A stretch of DNA of 64,000 bases from Haloarcula mannanilytica (lineage in GTDB: Archaea > Halobacteriota > Halobacteria > Halobacteriales > Haloarculaceae), in the NCBI RefSeq assembly GCF_005406125.1, contig NZ_BIXZ01000001.1, forward strand, positions 992,001 to 1,056,000, in the 5' to 3' direction. A program made the position numbers and the translations under genes. Under the pieces are notes generated by a model. That model made no database searches, had not been told where the DNA came from, and saw only the letters and a list, made by a program, of their open reading frames with translations. How positions within the stretch are numbered: position 1 is the first letter of the stretch; each line of letters begins with the position of its first letter. Of this stretch, positions 25,640 through 34,602 are shown piece after piece.

Positions 25640-26710
25640 ATGCGTTTCGCGGGGCGTACCGTCGGTTGGTCGGCCGGTCTCACCGCCGTCCTCTGTGCCG
25701 TGGTGACGGTGAGCGCCGGTATCGGTCCGGTGTGGATTCCGCCGGCCGCGGTCACCAAGGTGCTTCTCAACGCCGTCGCCGTCCCGACCGGCGTCTCCCT
25801 CTCCGGGCCCGCCCTCGACGTGTCCACGACCCGTCTGTTCGCCTACCCCGTCACCGACCTCCAGACCCAAATCGTCATGCAGGTCCGCCTGCCTCGCATC
25901 CTGCTGGGCGCGGTCGTCGGCTTCTCGCTGGCTGCGGCGGGCACCATCATGCAGGGCATCTTCCGGAACCCGATGGCCGACCCCTCCATCATCGGCGTCT
26001 CCTCCGGCGCGGCGGTCGGCGCGGTCGGGTACATCGTCGCGCCGGTCGCGATACCGCTCGGCCTCGGTCTGCGCGGCGCGGCCTTCGCGGGGGCGCTCCT
26101 CGCCGCCTTCGGCGTCTACCTCATCGCGACGCGCAACGGCGAGACGCCCGTCGCGACACTGCTGCTGGCGGGCGTGGCCGTCCAGACGTTCCTGGGCGCG
26201 GTCGTCTCCTTTCTCCTCCTGCAAAGCGGCGAGAGCATCCGCCGGGCGCTGTTCTGGCTGATGGGCCATCTGAAGGGCGCGTCGTGGCCGGAGGTGACCA
26301 CCAGCGTCCTCCTCGTCGCCGTCCCGTTCGTCGTCTTGCTGGCCTATGCACGGGACCTGAACGTCATGCTGCTGGGCGAGGAAGACGCCCAGAGCCTCGG
26401 CATCGAGGTCGAGCGGACCAAGCGGGTCCTGCTCGCGCTGTCGTCGGTCGTCACGGCCGCCGGCGTCGCCGTCGCCGGAATCATCGGCTTCGTCGGCCTC
26501 ATCGTCCCCCATGTCATGCGCCTGCTCGTCGGCCCGGACCACCGAATCCTGCTCCCCACGGCGGCGCTGGCGGGGGCCTCCTTCCTCGTCGCGACGGACA
26601 CGCTCGCACGCTCCGGCAGCGCCGAGGTCCCCGTCGGAATCGTCACCGCCGCCTTAGGAGCGCCCTTCTTCCTGTACCTGCTCCGCAAGCGGGAGGTGCG
26701 AGAGCTGTGA
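25640..26710 (+). CDS. btuC: ABC importer permease (BtuC/FecCD family)
   Basis: 356 residues with about ten hydrophobic segments. Family blocks: LRLPR-type VRLPRILLGAVVGFSLAAAGTIMQGIFRNPMADPSIIGVSSGAAVGA (G..MQ...RNPLA-like), the coupling-helix region LGEEDAQSLGIEVERTKRVLLAL, and GIIGFVGLIVPHVMRLLVGPDHR. It transports vitamin B12, haem or siderophore-type ligands across the membrane. Its stop overlaps the GTG start of the ATPase gene by two bases. Confidence 0.93.
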   Translation: MRFAGRTVGWSAGLTAVLCAVVTVSAGIGPVWIPPAAVTKVLLNAVAVPTGVSLSGPALDVSTTRLFAYPVTDLQTQIVMQVRLPRILLGAVVGFSLAAAGTIMQGIFRNPMADPSIIGVSSGAAVGAVGYIVAPVAIPLGLGLRGAAFAGALLAAFGVYLIATRNGETPVATLLLAGVAVQTFLGAVVSFLLLQSGESIRRALFWLMGHLKGASWPEVTTSVLLVAVPFVVLLAYARDLNVMLLGEEDAQSLGIEVERTKRVLLALSSVVTAAGVAVAGIIGFVGLIVPHVMRLLVGPDHRILLPTAALAGASFLVATDTLARSGSAEVPVGIVTAALGAPFFLYLLRKREVREL

Positions 26711-27978
26711 GCGGTCCGAGCAGGTCCAACGGCACGGACCCCGAGCAGGACCGCGCCGGGCCGATGCTCGACGTGGCCGACCTCTCGGTGGCTTTCGGCG
26801 ACCAGTCGGTCGTGTCGGGTGTCGATTTCGGCGTCGACCGGGGGTCGTTCGTCGGCCTCGTCGGCCCCAACGGCGCGGGCAAGACGACGGTCCTGCGGAC
26901 GGTCAAGGGGACGCTGGCCCCGGACCGCGGGACGGTCCGCGTCGACGGCGAACCGGTCTCGGACCGCTCGGCGAAGGAAGTCGGTCGCCTCGTCGCCAGC
27001 ACGCCCCAGGGGACCGACCTCTCCTTCGATTTCACCGTCAGACAGACCGTAGAGATGGGGCGGACGCCCCACCTCGGGCGCTTCGACCGGATGGGCGAGC
27101 GCGACCACAGCGCCGTCGAGACGGCGATGGAGCGCGCGAGCGTCGTCCGGTTCGCCGACCGGCCGTTCACCTCGCTGTCCGGCGGCGAGCGCCAGCGCGT
27201 CCTGCTGGCCCGAGCGCTGGCCCAAGAGACGCCGCTCCTCTTGCTCGACGAGCCGACGGCGAACCTGGACATCAACCACGCCGTCCGGACGCTCGAACTG
27301 GTCCGCTCGCTCGTCGCCGACGGGAAGACGGCCGTCGCCGCCATCCACGACCTCAATCTGGCGGCGCGGTACTGCGACGAACTGGTGTTGCTCGCCGGCG
27401 GCGGAGTTCGCGCCGCGGGCCGCCCGAGCGACGTGCTCACCAGCGACACGCTCCGTGACGCCTTCGACGCGGAGACGCTGGTGACGACCCAGCCCGGAAC
27501 CGACGCGCCGCTGGTGACGCCGCTGGCCGAGCGGGAGTCGGTCGACCGGCGGGTCCACGTCGTCGGGACCGGCGCGCCGGCGGCCGACGCCCTCGCGGCG
27601 CTCGTCGGAGCCGACTGCCGGGTGACCGTCGGGGTCGTTCCGGCCGGCGACGCGGCCGCCGAACGCGCCGCCGAACTCGACTGCGAGGCGGTGACGGTCC
27701 CGTCCTTCGCCGGCGTCGACGACGCGGCCCGCGAGCGCGCGGTCGGCTTCGCCCGGGCCGCCGACGCCGTCGTGGTCGCGGGGGCAGTCGGCGACAGGAA
27801 CGCACCGGTGGTCGAGGCCGGTCGCGCCCGACTCGGCGTCGAGACGGGCGATAGGGCGACCGTCAGCGGCGTCGACGACACCGTCCCGCTGGTCGCGCTC
27901 CCGGCGGCGGTCGCGTCCCTGCCGCCCGCAGAGGGGAGCGACGCGGTACGGCCGCCCAACCAGTCCCCCACCGACTGA
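26707..27978 (+). CDS. btuD: ABC importer ATPase (BtuD/FecE type) with C-terminal extension
   Basis: 423 residues. Residues 20 to about 265 are a complete ATPase: Walker A GPNGAGKTT, Q-loop TPQGTD, signature LSGGERQRVLLARAL, Walker B LLLLDEPTANLD and switch histidine AAIHDLNLA. About 150 residues follow that ordinary importer ATPases lack, ending with an alternating Ala/Val-rich fold (VVGTGAPAADALAALVG, DAVVVAGAVGDRNAPVVEAG). Long C-terminal parts are also known from halobacterial BtuD. GTG at 26707, overlapping the permease stop, is the start because no ATG precedes the first strand. Confidence 0.92.
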   Translation: MSGPSRSNGTDPEQDRAGPMLDVADLSVAFGDQSVVSGVDFGVDRGSFVGLVGPNGAGKTTVLRTVKGTLAPDRGTVRVDGEPVSDRSAKEVGRLVASTPQGTDLSFDFTVRQTVEMGRTPHLGRFDRMGERDHSAVETAMERASVVRFADRPFTSLSGGERQRVLLARALAQETPLLLLDEPTANLDINHAVRTLELVRSLVADGKTAVAAIHDLNLAARYCDELVLLAGGGVRAAGRPSDVLTSDTLRDAFDAETLVTTQPGTDAPLVTPLAERESVDRRVHVVGTGAPAADALAALVGADCRVTVGVVPAGDAAAERAAELDCEAVTVPSFAGVDDAARERAVGFARAADAVVVAGAVGDRNAPVVEAGRARLGVETGDRATVSGVDDTVPLVALPAAVASLPPAEGSDAVRPPNQSPTD

Positions 27979-28018
27979 GAACAGCAACACCGATACCCCT
28001 CGTCCACGTAAACCGCCC

Positions 28019-30439
28019 GTGGACGACACGATCGCGTGGCTCCGGGACCGGCCGTACTACGAGGGACAGATAGTCGACCAGCGGACGGTCCCCGGCCGAG
28101 ACGCGAAAACCGCGGACTGCGACCTGCCTGACCGCCTCGCCGATGTCCTCGAAGACCGAGGCATCACGGACCTCTACGCCCACCAGGTGGACGCTATCGA
28201 GGCGGTCCGGGCCGGTGATAACGTCGTCCTCGCGACCGAGACGGCCAGCGGCAAGAGCCTCGCCTACACCGTGCCGGCCTTCGAGCGGGCGCTTGACCGC
28301 CGGGCAACGACGCTATACGTCGCACCCCAGGTCGCGCTCATCAACGACCAGACGGAGACGCTGTCGGACCTTGCCCAGGGACTTGGCTTCGCCTCCGGCG
28401 TCTCCGTCGCCCAGTACACCGGCCGCCAGTCCAAATCCGAGAAGGAGGCCATCCGGGAGCGCCAGCCGACCGTCCTGCTGACGACGCCCGATATGCTCCA
28501 CTACGGGATTCTGCCCCACGCCCACCGGCTGTGGGACTGGTTCTTCCAGCGCCTCGAAACCGTCGTAATCGACGAGGTCCACGGCTACCGCGGCGTGTTC
28601 GGCAGTCACGTCTCGCTGGTGCTGCGTCGCCTCCAGCGGGTCGCCGAGCGGTTCGACGCCGGCAGCAACGGTGCGGTGAGCGAGAGCGCCACCCCGGGTG
28701 GTCCGGAATGGGTCTGTTGCTCTGCGACCATCGGCAACCCAGTCGAGCACGCGGCGGCCGTCACCGGCCAGTCCGAATCGTCGTTCGCGCTGGTCGACGA
28801 GGACGCCAGCGCCAGCGGGCCGCGCCACTGGGTGCTGTGGAACCCGCCGGAGTACGAGGGCGACGGCTGGGGGAGCGGCCGCCGGAAATCGAACCACGTT
28901 GAGACGAAACAGCTGTTCGTGGACCTCGTCGAGCGGGGCCTCCAGACGGTCGTGTTCGCCGGGTCGCGCCAGACGGCCGAACGGTACGCCAGCGACAGCG
29001 CCGACGAACTCCGGAGCCGCGGCGAACACGACTTGGCAGACAGCGTCGGTGCGTACCAGGCCGCGTTGACCGACGACCGCCGGCGCGAACTGGAACGGGG
29101 CCTGCAGTCCGGCGACTTGCGCGGCGTCTGGTCGACAAGCGCCCTCGAACTGGGCGTCGACGTGGGGGGCCTCGACGCCGTGTTGCTGGACGGGTACCCC
29201 GGGACGCGGATGCGGGCGTTCCAGCAGGCCGGCCGGGCCGGCCGTGGCACCGACCCCGCGCTGGTCGCGCTGGTCGGCGGCGAGGACCAGCTGGACCAGT
29301 ACGTCCTGCGCAACCCCGACGCGCTGTTCGAGACGGGAGCCGAGCAGGCCGTGACCAACCCCGAGAACGAGCAACTGCTCCCGGCCCACGTCCACGCGGC
29401 CGCCTGCGAGAACTGGCTCTCGCCCGAGGACGACCGCCACTTCGGCGATCGGTTCCCCGACGTGGTCGCGGACCTCGAATCGGCTGGGAAGCTCGACCGC
29501 CGCCAGACCGACCAGGGGATGCGCTGGCTGGGCAACGGCAGCCCACACCACGAGATGAGCCTGCGGACTGTCGACGACGGCGAGGTGAAACTGGTGGCGA
29601 AAGGCGACGTGATAGCGAAGCTCTCGGTCGAGGACGCGCTGCGGGACGCCCACCCCGGCGCGATTTACCACCATCAGGGCCGACGCTACGAGGTGACCGA
29701 CCTCGACCTGGATGCGGGCGTCGCACAGCTCGACCGGACGTGGGCCGATTACTTCACTCGCGTCCTGCACGACAAGACCATCACCGTCGAGGCCGACCTT
29801 GCGGAGCGGCGACTGCCGACCCGGGAGGACGTGCCGGTACGGTTCGCATCGGTGACGATGCGCAAGCAGATCACCGGCTACGAGCGCCGCGACGGCTCAT
29901 CCGGGGAGGTGCTGGGACAGCGCTCGCTCGACCTGCCCGAGACGACCTTAGAGACGAAAGCGCTGTACCACACCGTGCCGTCGGACCTAGAAAGCGAGAT
30001 ACGACAGGGCGCGTACGGAGGCGAGAGCGGCAGTACTGGGCAGCCCGGCGAAACAGCCACCGACGGCGGCAGCGACCCCGGCGATTTCCCAGGGGCCATC
30101 CACGCCGCCGAACACGCCATGATTTCGATGTTCCCTTTCGAGTACCTCTGTGACCGCGGCGACATCGGCGGCCTGTCGACACCGCGGCACCCCCACACCG
30201 GCGAGCCGACCATCTTCATCTACGACGGCTACCCCGGCGGCATCGGCCTGACACGGGCGGGCTACCACGACATCGGACCGCTGATGGACACCACGCTCTC
30301 GATGCTGACTGCGTGTGACTGTGCCGACGGCTGTCCGGCCTGCGTGCAGTCGCCCCACTGCGGGAACGCCAACGACCCGCTGGACAAACACGGCGCGATA
30401 CACCTGCTTGACGGGCTGACGGACGAAACGTCGGAGTGA
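28019..30439 (+). CDS. DEAD/DEAH-box helicase of the MrfA (DUF1998) type
   Basis: 806 residues. Helicase domain 1: ATETASGKSLAYTVPAFERAL (Walker A), LYVAPQVALINDQ and VVIDEVHGYRGVFGSH (DEVH box). Domain 2: VFAGSRQTAERYA, STSALELGVDVGGLDAVLLDGYPGT and QQAGRAGRG (motif VI). The C-terminus is a DUF1998 domain with a four-cysteine cluster CDCADGCPACVQSPHCGN. Bacterial MrfA is a 3'-5' helicase involved in repair of mitomycin damage. Translation probably starts at GTG 28019. It stands 40 bp after the ABC operon and may have its own promoter. Confidence 0.93.
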   Translation: MDDTIAWLRDRPYYEGQIVDQRTVPGRDAKTADCDLPDRLADVLEDRGITDLYAHQVDAIEAVRAGDNVVLATETASGKSLAYTVPAFERALDRRATTLYVAPQVALINDQTETLSDLAQGLGFASGVSVAQYTGRQSKSEKEAIRERQPTVLLTTPDMLHYGILPHAHRLWDWFFQRLETVVIDEVHGYRGVFGSHVSLVLRRLQRVAERFDAGSNGAVSESATPGGPEWVCCSATIGNPVEHAAAVTGQSESSFALVDEDASASGPRHWVLWNPPEYEGDGWGSGRRKSNHVETKQLFVDLVERGLQTVVFAGSRQTAERYASDSADELRSRGEHDLADSVGAYQAALTDDRRRELERGLQSGDLRGVWSTSALELGVDVGGLDAVLLDGYPGTRMRAFQQAGRAGRGTDPALVALVGGEDQLDQYVLRNPDALFETGAEQAVTNPENEQLLPAHVHAAACENWLSPEDDRHFGDRFPDVVADLESAGKLDRRQTDQGMRWLGNGSPHHEMSLRTVDDGEVKLVAKGDVIAKLSVEDALRDAHPGAIYHHQGRRYEVTDLDLDAGVAQLDRTWADYFTRVLHDKTITVEADLAERRLPTREDVPVRFASVTMRKQITGYERRDGSSGEVLGQRSLDLPETTLETKALYHTVPSDLESEIRQGAYGGESGSTGQPGETATDGGSDPGDFPGAIHAAEHAMISMFPFEYLCDRGDIGGLSTPRHPHTGEPTIFIYDGYPGGIGLTRAGYHDIGPLMDTTLSMLTACDCADGCPACVQSPHCGNANDPLDKHGAIHLLDGLTDETSE

Positions 30440-30454
30440 GAGCGCGCCCTGGGG

Positions 30455-31555
30455 CTACCGGAAGTCGTTGAGCCGCATCTGGTCGGGCGACAGGCCGTCC
30501 GGTTCGCCGGCACCGAGCAGCCGTGGCAGCGCCGTATTTGCGAACGTCAGTCCGACGACGAGCAGTATCGGCGCGAAAAACAGGCCGTAGAACCCGAGCA
30601 CGACGGGACCGAGCGTGTACGCGAGCATGAGGAGTCCGACGTGGGTGTTCTCGCCGCTGAGCAGCGGCCGGAGCAGGAGGTCCGGAATCGTGTCGACGAC
30701 GACCACCGCGACGAGGAGAAATCCGAGCACGTACACGAGCAGCGAGGACTGGCCGTCGAGTACCACCGGGAGCGCGGCGATACCGGTCAGCGGGAGGTAG
30801 ATTACTTTCATCCCGACGACGGGAATCAGGCTGGCGATACCGGTCAGCGCGCCGGCGAGCGTCGGATACGGGACCTCCACAGCTGTCGGGACCACGGCGT
30901 TGTAGCCGGTGAACGCGGCAATGGCGATGAGCGATATCGCCAGGACGTTCAGGAGGTTCCCGAACAGCACCGCCTCAAGCTCCTCGTCGACGGCTTCGAG
31001 ATATTCGCGGATGATGGCGTCGTCGTCGAACCGAAGCAGCCACTCGCGGATGCGCCGGCCGTCCACGAGGAGGTAGTACGTGACGATGGTCGTGATGAAC
31101 AGATTGAGGACGAATTCGGAGATGACCGACGTAAGCACCATTGCATTCTCGCTGAGGAAGTCGACAAAGGGCGTGAGCTGCCCGGACTGATAGGCCTCGT
31201 ACAGCCCCTCGACGGTGAGGTCGGGGACCGAATCCGCGCCGTCGAGCCAACTGACGTGGGTCGCGGCCACGTCGATAAGCGCATACTGGGTGACGAACTG
31301 CCGGGCTTCGACGATCAGCAGGACGGTCGCGTAGCTGACGAGCAACAACAGCGGCAGCGCCAGTGAGGCCATAACGACGACCGCGCGAATCCGTGCGGGG
31401 AGGCGCAAGCGACGCAGCGAGCTGTAGTACCGCCGTGTCGAGTAGTAGAGGAACACCGACACAGTGAGCGCCGCGATGAACTGGTACGCGAGCACACCCA
31501 CCACCACCGAGACAGCGAGACCGAAGAGGGCGACGACGAAGCGCTTCTCGTCCAT
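30455..31555 (-). CDS. AI-2E family transporter
   Basis: A 366-residue multi-pass membrane protein with the family layout: two N-terminal helices, a long amphipathic loop (about 110-165), then five or six helices including SEFVLNLFITTIVTYYLLVDGRRIREWL and IPVVGMKVIYLPLTGIAALPVVL. Members range from Na+/H+ antiporters to AI-2 exporters, and the substrate is not evident here. TATA-like gtttatatc (minus strand, about 31578-31586) lies about 25-30 nt before the ATG at 31555. Its stop is 15 bp from the convergent helicase gene. Confidence 0.9.
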   Translation of the reverse strand: MDEKRFVVALFGLAVSVVVGVLAYQFIAALTVSVFLYYSTRRYYSSLRRLRLPARIRAVVVMASLALPLLLLVSYATVLLIVEARQFVTQYALIDVAATHVSWLDGADSVPDLTVEGLYEAYQSGQLTPFVDFLSENAMVLTSVISEFVLNLFITTIVTYYLLVDGRRIREWLLRFDDDAIIREYLEAVDEELEAVLFGNLLNVLAISLIAIAAFTGYNAVVPTAVEVPYPTLAGALTGIASLIPVVGMKVIYLPLTGIAALPVVLDGQSSLLVYVLGFLLVAVVVVDTIPDLLLRPLLSGENTHVGLLMLAYTLGPVVLGFYGLFFAPILLVVGLTFANTALPRLLGAGEPDGLSPDQMRLNDFR

Positions 31556-31661
31556 ATACGTACCATCTTATGAGCAGATATAAACGTACGGACGCCGGTC
31601 CCTGGTCTCATAAGCGACAGCCGGCAGAATCGTCTCCCAGACCGTACCGTGTCCCGACCGG

Positions 31662-32540
31662 TCACTCACCGGTCGGTTCGTCCGGCGACCCAACACCGTC
31701 GTAAACGCCGATATCGCCGGAGAGTTCGTGCTGGCTCGTATCGCTGAGGTCGATACCCTCCGCGTGACAGTCCTCCTGGACCCGCTGAATGAACGCTGAC
31801 CTGACTGAAACGACTCGGTTCCGTCGCTCGTTGGGAATCCAGATTCGGCCTGTCAGGATGACCGCTGTGGGGGCGAGGTCGCTGACCCTGGCTGTCGGAG
31901 CCGGTTTCTCCGAGACGTGGTCGATATCGCGGGCGGCGTTCTCGATGATGGACCGGACCGTGTCGATGTCGTCGTCGTAGCTGATGCCGAACTGGTAGGA
32001 GATCCCGATAGGTCCGGTTGAGGTCTGGTTCGTCACCGCGCTCGTCGCCAGCGTCGTGTTCGGGACGATGATGCGCTCGTTGTCCGGCGTCCGAATTCGG
32101 GTCACGCGCAGGTCGATGTCCATCACCGTCCCCTCTATTCCGTTCCAGGCGATGGTGTCGCCGACATTCAGGTCCGGGTCGGTCACGATGAACGCGCCAG
32201 CGACAAAGTTCCCCAGCACGTCCTGTGCGGCCAGCCCCACCGCCAGCGTGATGCCCGCCGCCAGCAGCGTCGACCCCGCGAGCGCGCCCCGAAAGCCCGC
32301 GACGCTGGCCCCGATAATAACAGCGAGGACGACCGACACCAGATGGACGGCGCTGGTCAGTGCGCTCGCGACCGTCTTGTTGGTCCCTGTCCGTGACAAC
32401 GCCCATCGAACCACCGGGACGGCGAGCAGCCGACCGATAGCGTAGAGCAGCGCCGCGACGGCGAGAAACTGTGCGCCGTCCGTTGCGAGTTGGCCGTACG
32501 TCGAGACGATGTCAATATCCAGGCCCGCCGGAAACTGCAT
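31662..32540 (-). CDS. MscS-type small-conductance mechanosensitive channel
   Basis: 292 residues. Three N-terminal helices (about 20-130), a pore-lining Gly/Ala-rich TM3 (GFRGALAGSTLLAAGITLAVGLAAQDVLGNFVAGAFIV), then the beta domain with VGDTIAWNGIEGTVMDIDLRVTRIRTPDNERIIVPNTTLATSAVTN and an alpha/beta C-terminal cage. It is complete and of typical length, and opens under hypo-osmotic membrane tension. A stretch of repeats lies upstream of its ATG (32541-32989). Confidence 0.93.
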   Translation of the reverse strand: MQFPAGLDIDIVSTYGQLATDGAQFLAVAALLYAIGRLLAVPVVRWALSRTGTNKTVASALTSAVHLVSVVLAVIIGASVAGFRGALAGSTLLAAGITLAVGLAAQDVLGNFVAGAFIVTDPDLNVGDTIAWNGIEGTVMDIDLRVTRIRTPDNERIIVPNTTLATSAVTNQTSTGPIGISYQFGISYDDDIDTVRSIIENAARDIDHVSEKPAPTARVSDLAPTAVILTGRIWIPNERRNRVVSVRSAFIQRVQEDCHAEGIDLSDTSQHELSGDIGVYDGVGSPDEPTGE

Positions 32541-32637
32541 ACCGGCTGTCGTAGCTCGATCAGTATGAAATCAAGGTGTCACGTCCGGACTGGACGAGGC
32601 CACGGCGTCGCCCAGCCGTTCCCAATCAAACGAGGGT

Positions 32638-32948
32638 GCTCACTCCGTCCGCGCCCTTCGCTCTCCTCACGGGTCGTTCCTCCCCGTCGTCGGGCGGCAA
32701 TACCGCCCGACTGCCTGCGGGACCGAAGGTCCCGCTCCGCTCGCAATTCCGAGAGCCGCGCTTCGCGCGCCCCTCGCTACTCCTCACGGCTCGCTGACGC
32801 TCACCGTTCGCATGAAACGAGGCCGCTCACTTCGTTCGCGCCCTTCGCTCTCCTCACGGCTCCTACCGTCGCCGTTCGCATGAAACGGGGCCGCTCACTT
32901 CGTTCGCGTCCTCGCTACTCCTCACGGCTCGCTCCAGCTCGCCGTTCG
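32638..32948. repeat. Degenerate intergenic direct repeats of about 68 bp
   Basis: The 450-bp gap between mscS and carA is filled with related copies of a unit reading gctcacttcgttcgcg, a cctcgct-rich middle, tcctcacggctc, then gccgttcgcatgaaacg. Two good copies start at 32825 and 32893 (68-bp period), with partial copies near 32757 and 32638. The unit is not coding in any frame. The string gaattcgcggttctc further on pairs with cgaaccgc before the carA stop to form a hairpin (about 32956-32989). Confidence 0.75.
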
Positions 32949-32955
32949 GAATTCG

Positions 32956-32989
32956 CGGTTCTCACTCGCGTTGCTCGCTCCGAACCGCG
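32956..32989 (-). terminator. Possible hairpin after carA
   Basis: The inverted repeat gcggttc / gaaccgc (7-bp arms, about 20-base loop) sits immediately after the carA stop codon. No oligo-U tract is evident, so termination is only a possibility. Confidence 0.3.
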
Positions 32990-34036
32990 CTACTCCCCCG
33001 CCATCCCCAGCACATCATCGAAGAAGCCAAGCGAGTCGTGTGGGCCGGGGTTGGCCTCGGGGTGGTACTGACGCGTGATGATGTTCAGGTCGTCGTTCTC
33101 CAGCCCTTCTGGCGTATCGTCGTTGACGTTAATCTGGGTCACGTCGAGCTTGTCGCCGGGGTCGGCGACGGTGTAGCCGTGGTTCTGGGTCGTCATGACG
33201 ACCTGGTTCGAACGCAGGTCACGGACCGGCTGGTTCACGCCGCGGTGGCCGAACTCCATCTTTTCGGTCTCGCCGCCCAAGGCGTTGGCGACGACCTGCT
33301 GGCCGAGACAGATGCCCGCGAGCGGTACGTCGCCGACGTAGGTCTCGACGAGTTCGCCGGCCTGCTCGAAGTTCTCGGGGTCGCCGGGACCGTTCGAGAT
33401 GAACAGCAGGTCCGGGTCCACCGCGGCCACGTCGTCCTCGCTGGCGTTGTAGGGGAACACATGGACCTCGGCGTCGCGCTCGACCAGCGAGGAGACGATA
33501 GAACCCTTCGCGCCGCAGTCGACCAGCGCGACCGTCTCGCCGTCGCCGCCCTCGTTGTGGACCTCAACCTCGTCGACGGACACCTGCGCGCCGATGTCGG
33601 TGTGATCGGACATGTGCTTGCACTCGTGGAGTTCATCGAGCGCGTCCTGTTCGGTCACGTCCGGACCGGCGGCGATGCCGCATTTCATCGCCCCCTCGTC
33701 GCGGATTTCGGTGACGATGTCGCGCGTGTCGAGGTGGTCGACAGCGGGGACGCCCTCGCTCTCCAGCCACTCGGCCACGTCGTCGGTCATCTCGCGGGCC
33801 ACCGCCGCGCGCGGGTGGACGCGGTCGGACTCGAAGCGCTCCTCTCGGACGCCGTAGTTCCCGATCAGCGGGTAGGAGAACGTCAGGACCTGCTCCTCGT
33901 AGGAGGGGTCGGTGAGACTCTCCTCATAGCCGGTGTACGCCGTTGTGAATACCAGTTCGCCACGGGCGGTGCCGGGAGCGCGAGCGCGCGCCTCGATGAC
34001 GCGGTCGCCTTCGATTGCCACGTATGCGTCAGCCAT
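32990..34036 (-). CDS. carA: Carbamoyl-phosphate synthase small (glutaminase) subunit
   Basis: 348 residues. The N-terminal half has the small-subunit domain (GELVFTTAYTGYEESLTDPSYEEQVLTFSYPLIGNYG). The class I glutamine amidotransferase half has SNGPGDP, the nucleophile Cys in LAGICLGQQVVANALGG, and the His/Glu pair in ITRQYHPEANPG. It releases ammonia from glutamine for carbamoyl phosphate, feeding pyrimidine and arginine synthesis. The partner carB lies 4.7 kb away at 38783-42034, same strand, with three genes between. A TATA-like cttatggcc (minus strand, about 34061-34069) lies about 27 nt upstream. Confidence 0.96.
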   Translation of the reverse strand: MADAYVAIEGDRVIEARARAPGTARGELVFTTAYTGYEESLTDPSYEEQVLTFSYPLIGNYGVREERFESDRVHPRAAVAREMTDDVAEWLESEGVPAVDHLDTRDIVTEIRDEGAMKCGIAAGPDVTEQDALDELHECKHMSDHTDIGAQVSVDEVEVHNEGGDGETVALVDCGAKGSIVSSLVERDAEVHVFPYNASEDDVAAVDPDLLFISNGPGDPENFEQAGELVETYVGDVPLAGICLGQQVVANALGGETEKMEFGHRGVNQPVRDLRSNQVVMTTQNHGYTVADPGDKLDVTQINVNDDTPEGLENDDLNIITRQYHPEANPGPHDSLGFFDDVLGMAGE

Positions 34037-34076
34037 TACGAGATGCGTATACTATAGTCGGCCATAAGGGTTGCTT

Positions 34077-34103
34077 TCGAAGACGAGTTTCGAATTTCGT
34101 AAT
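34077..34103. promoter_or_regulatory. Candidate car operator upstream of carA and lrp
   Basis: The pattern TCGAAG-N5-TTTCGAATTTCGTAAT lies 41 bp before the carA ATG and 36 bp before the divergent lrp ATG. A match with the same 5-bp spacer is found before carB (42087-42113). The core holds palindromic TTCGAA and a direct repeat TTTCGAA / TTTCGTA. The adjacent Lrp protein is the obvious candidate binder. Confidence 0.6.
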
Positions 34104-34138
34104 CCTCAAGTCACGACCGGTGATACTGTCACATCTCG

Positions 34139-34552
34139 ATGGACGACCTCGACAGGGAGATACTCTCGATACTCCGCCGGGACGCCCGAACGCCGTACAC
34201 GGAAATCGCGGACCGGGTCGGTACGTCGGAAGGGACCGTACGAAACCGCGTCGAGCGGCTGGTCGACGACGGCGTCATCGAACGCTTTACCGTCGCGACG
34301 CGGACCGGCAACGTGAAAGCGATGATCGAGGTCAGCGTCGACGTGAACGTCGACACGGGCGAGGTGTCCGACCGCATCGCCGAGTGGCAGGAGGTCGATT
34401 TCGTCTGGCAGGTCTCCGGCGAGGAGGACATCGTCGTCGTCGTCGACGCCGCGGACACCGACGCCGTTAACGGACTCATCACCAAAGCGCGGGAGTTAGA
34501 AGAGGTCGTGGGGACGAAGACGAGGCTAATTCTGAACGAACGAGTTGGGTAA
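34139..34552 (+). CDS. lrp: Lrp/AsnC family transcriptional regulator
   Basis: 137 residues. N-terminal helix-turn-helix: LDREILSILRRDARTPYTEIADRVGTSEGTVRNRVERLVDDGVIERFTV. C-terminal RAM/AsnC ligand domain: KAMIEVSVDVNVDTGEVSDRIAEWQEVDFVWQVSGEEDIVVVVDAADTDAVNGLI, with the G-E-D motif of the effector site. The last nine residues are RLILNERVG. It is divergent from carA over a shared promoter carrying the car motif, so control of carbamoyl phosphate synthesis, possibly in response to an amino acid, is likely by position. A second, synonymous copy of its last ten codons stands 80 bp downstream. Confidence 0.93.
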   Translation: MDDLDREILSILRRDARTPYTEIADRVGTSEGTVRNRVERLVDDGVIERFTVATRTGNVKAMIEVSVDVNVDTGEVSDRIAEWQEVDFVWQVSGEEDIVVVVDAADTDAVNGLITKARELEEVVGTKTRLILNERVG

Positions 34553-34570
34553 CGCGTGGCGAGCCACGCG
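34553..34570 (+). terminator. Hairpin directly after lrp
   Basis: The repeat cgcgtggc / gccacgcg (8-bp arms, 2-base gap) begins at the base after the lrp TAA. A second similar hairpin follows the duplicate lrp tail (34637-34657). Archaeal termination mostly uses T-tracts, so this could act on RNA stability instead. Confidence 0.4.
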
Positions 34571-34602
34571 AGCCAACTCGATGAATCGGAATTCGCCGAG
34601 TG

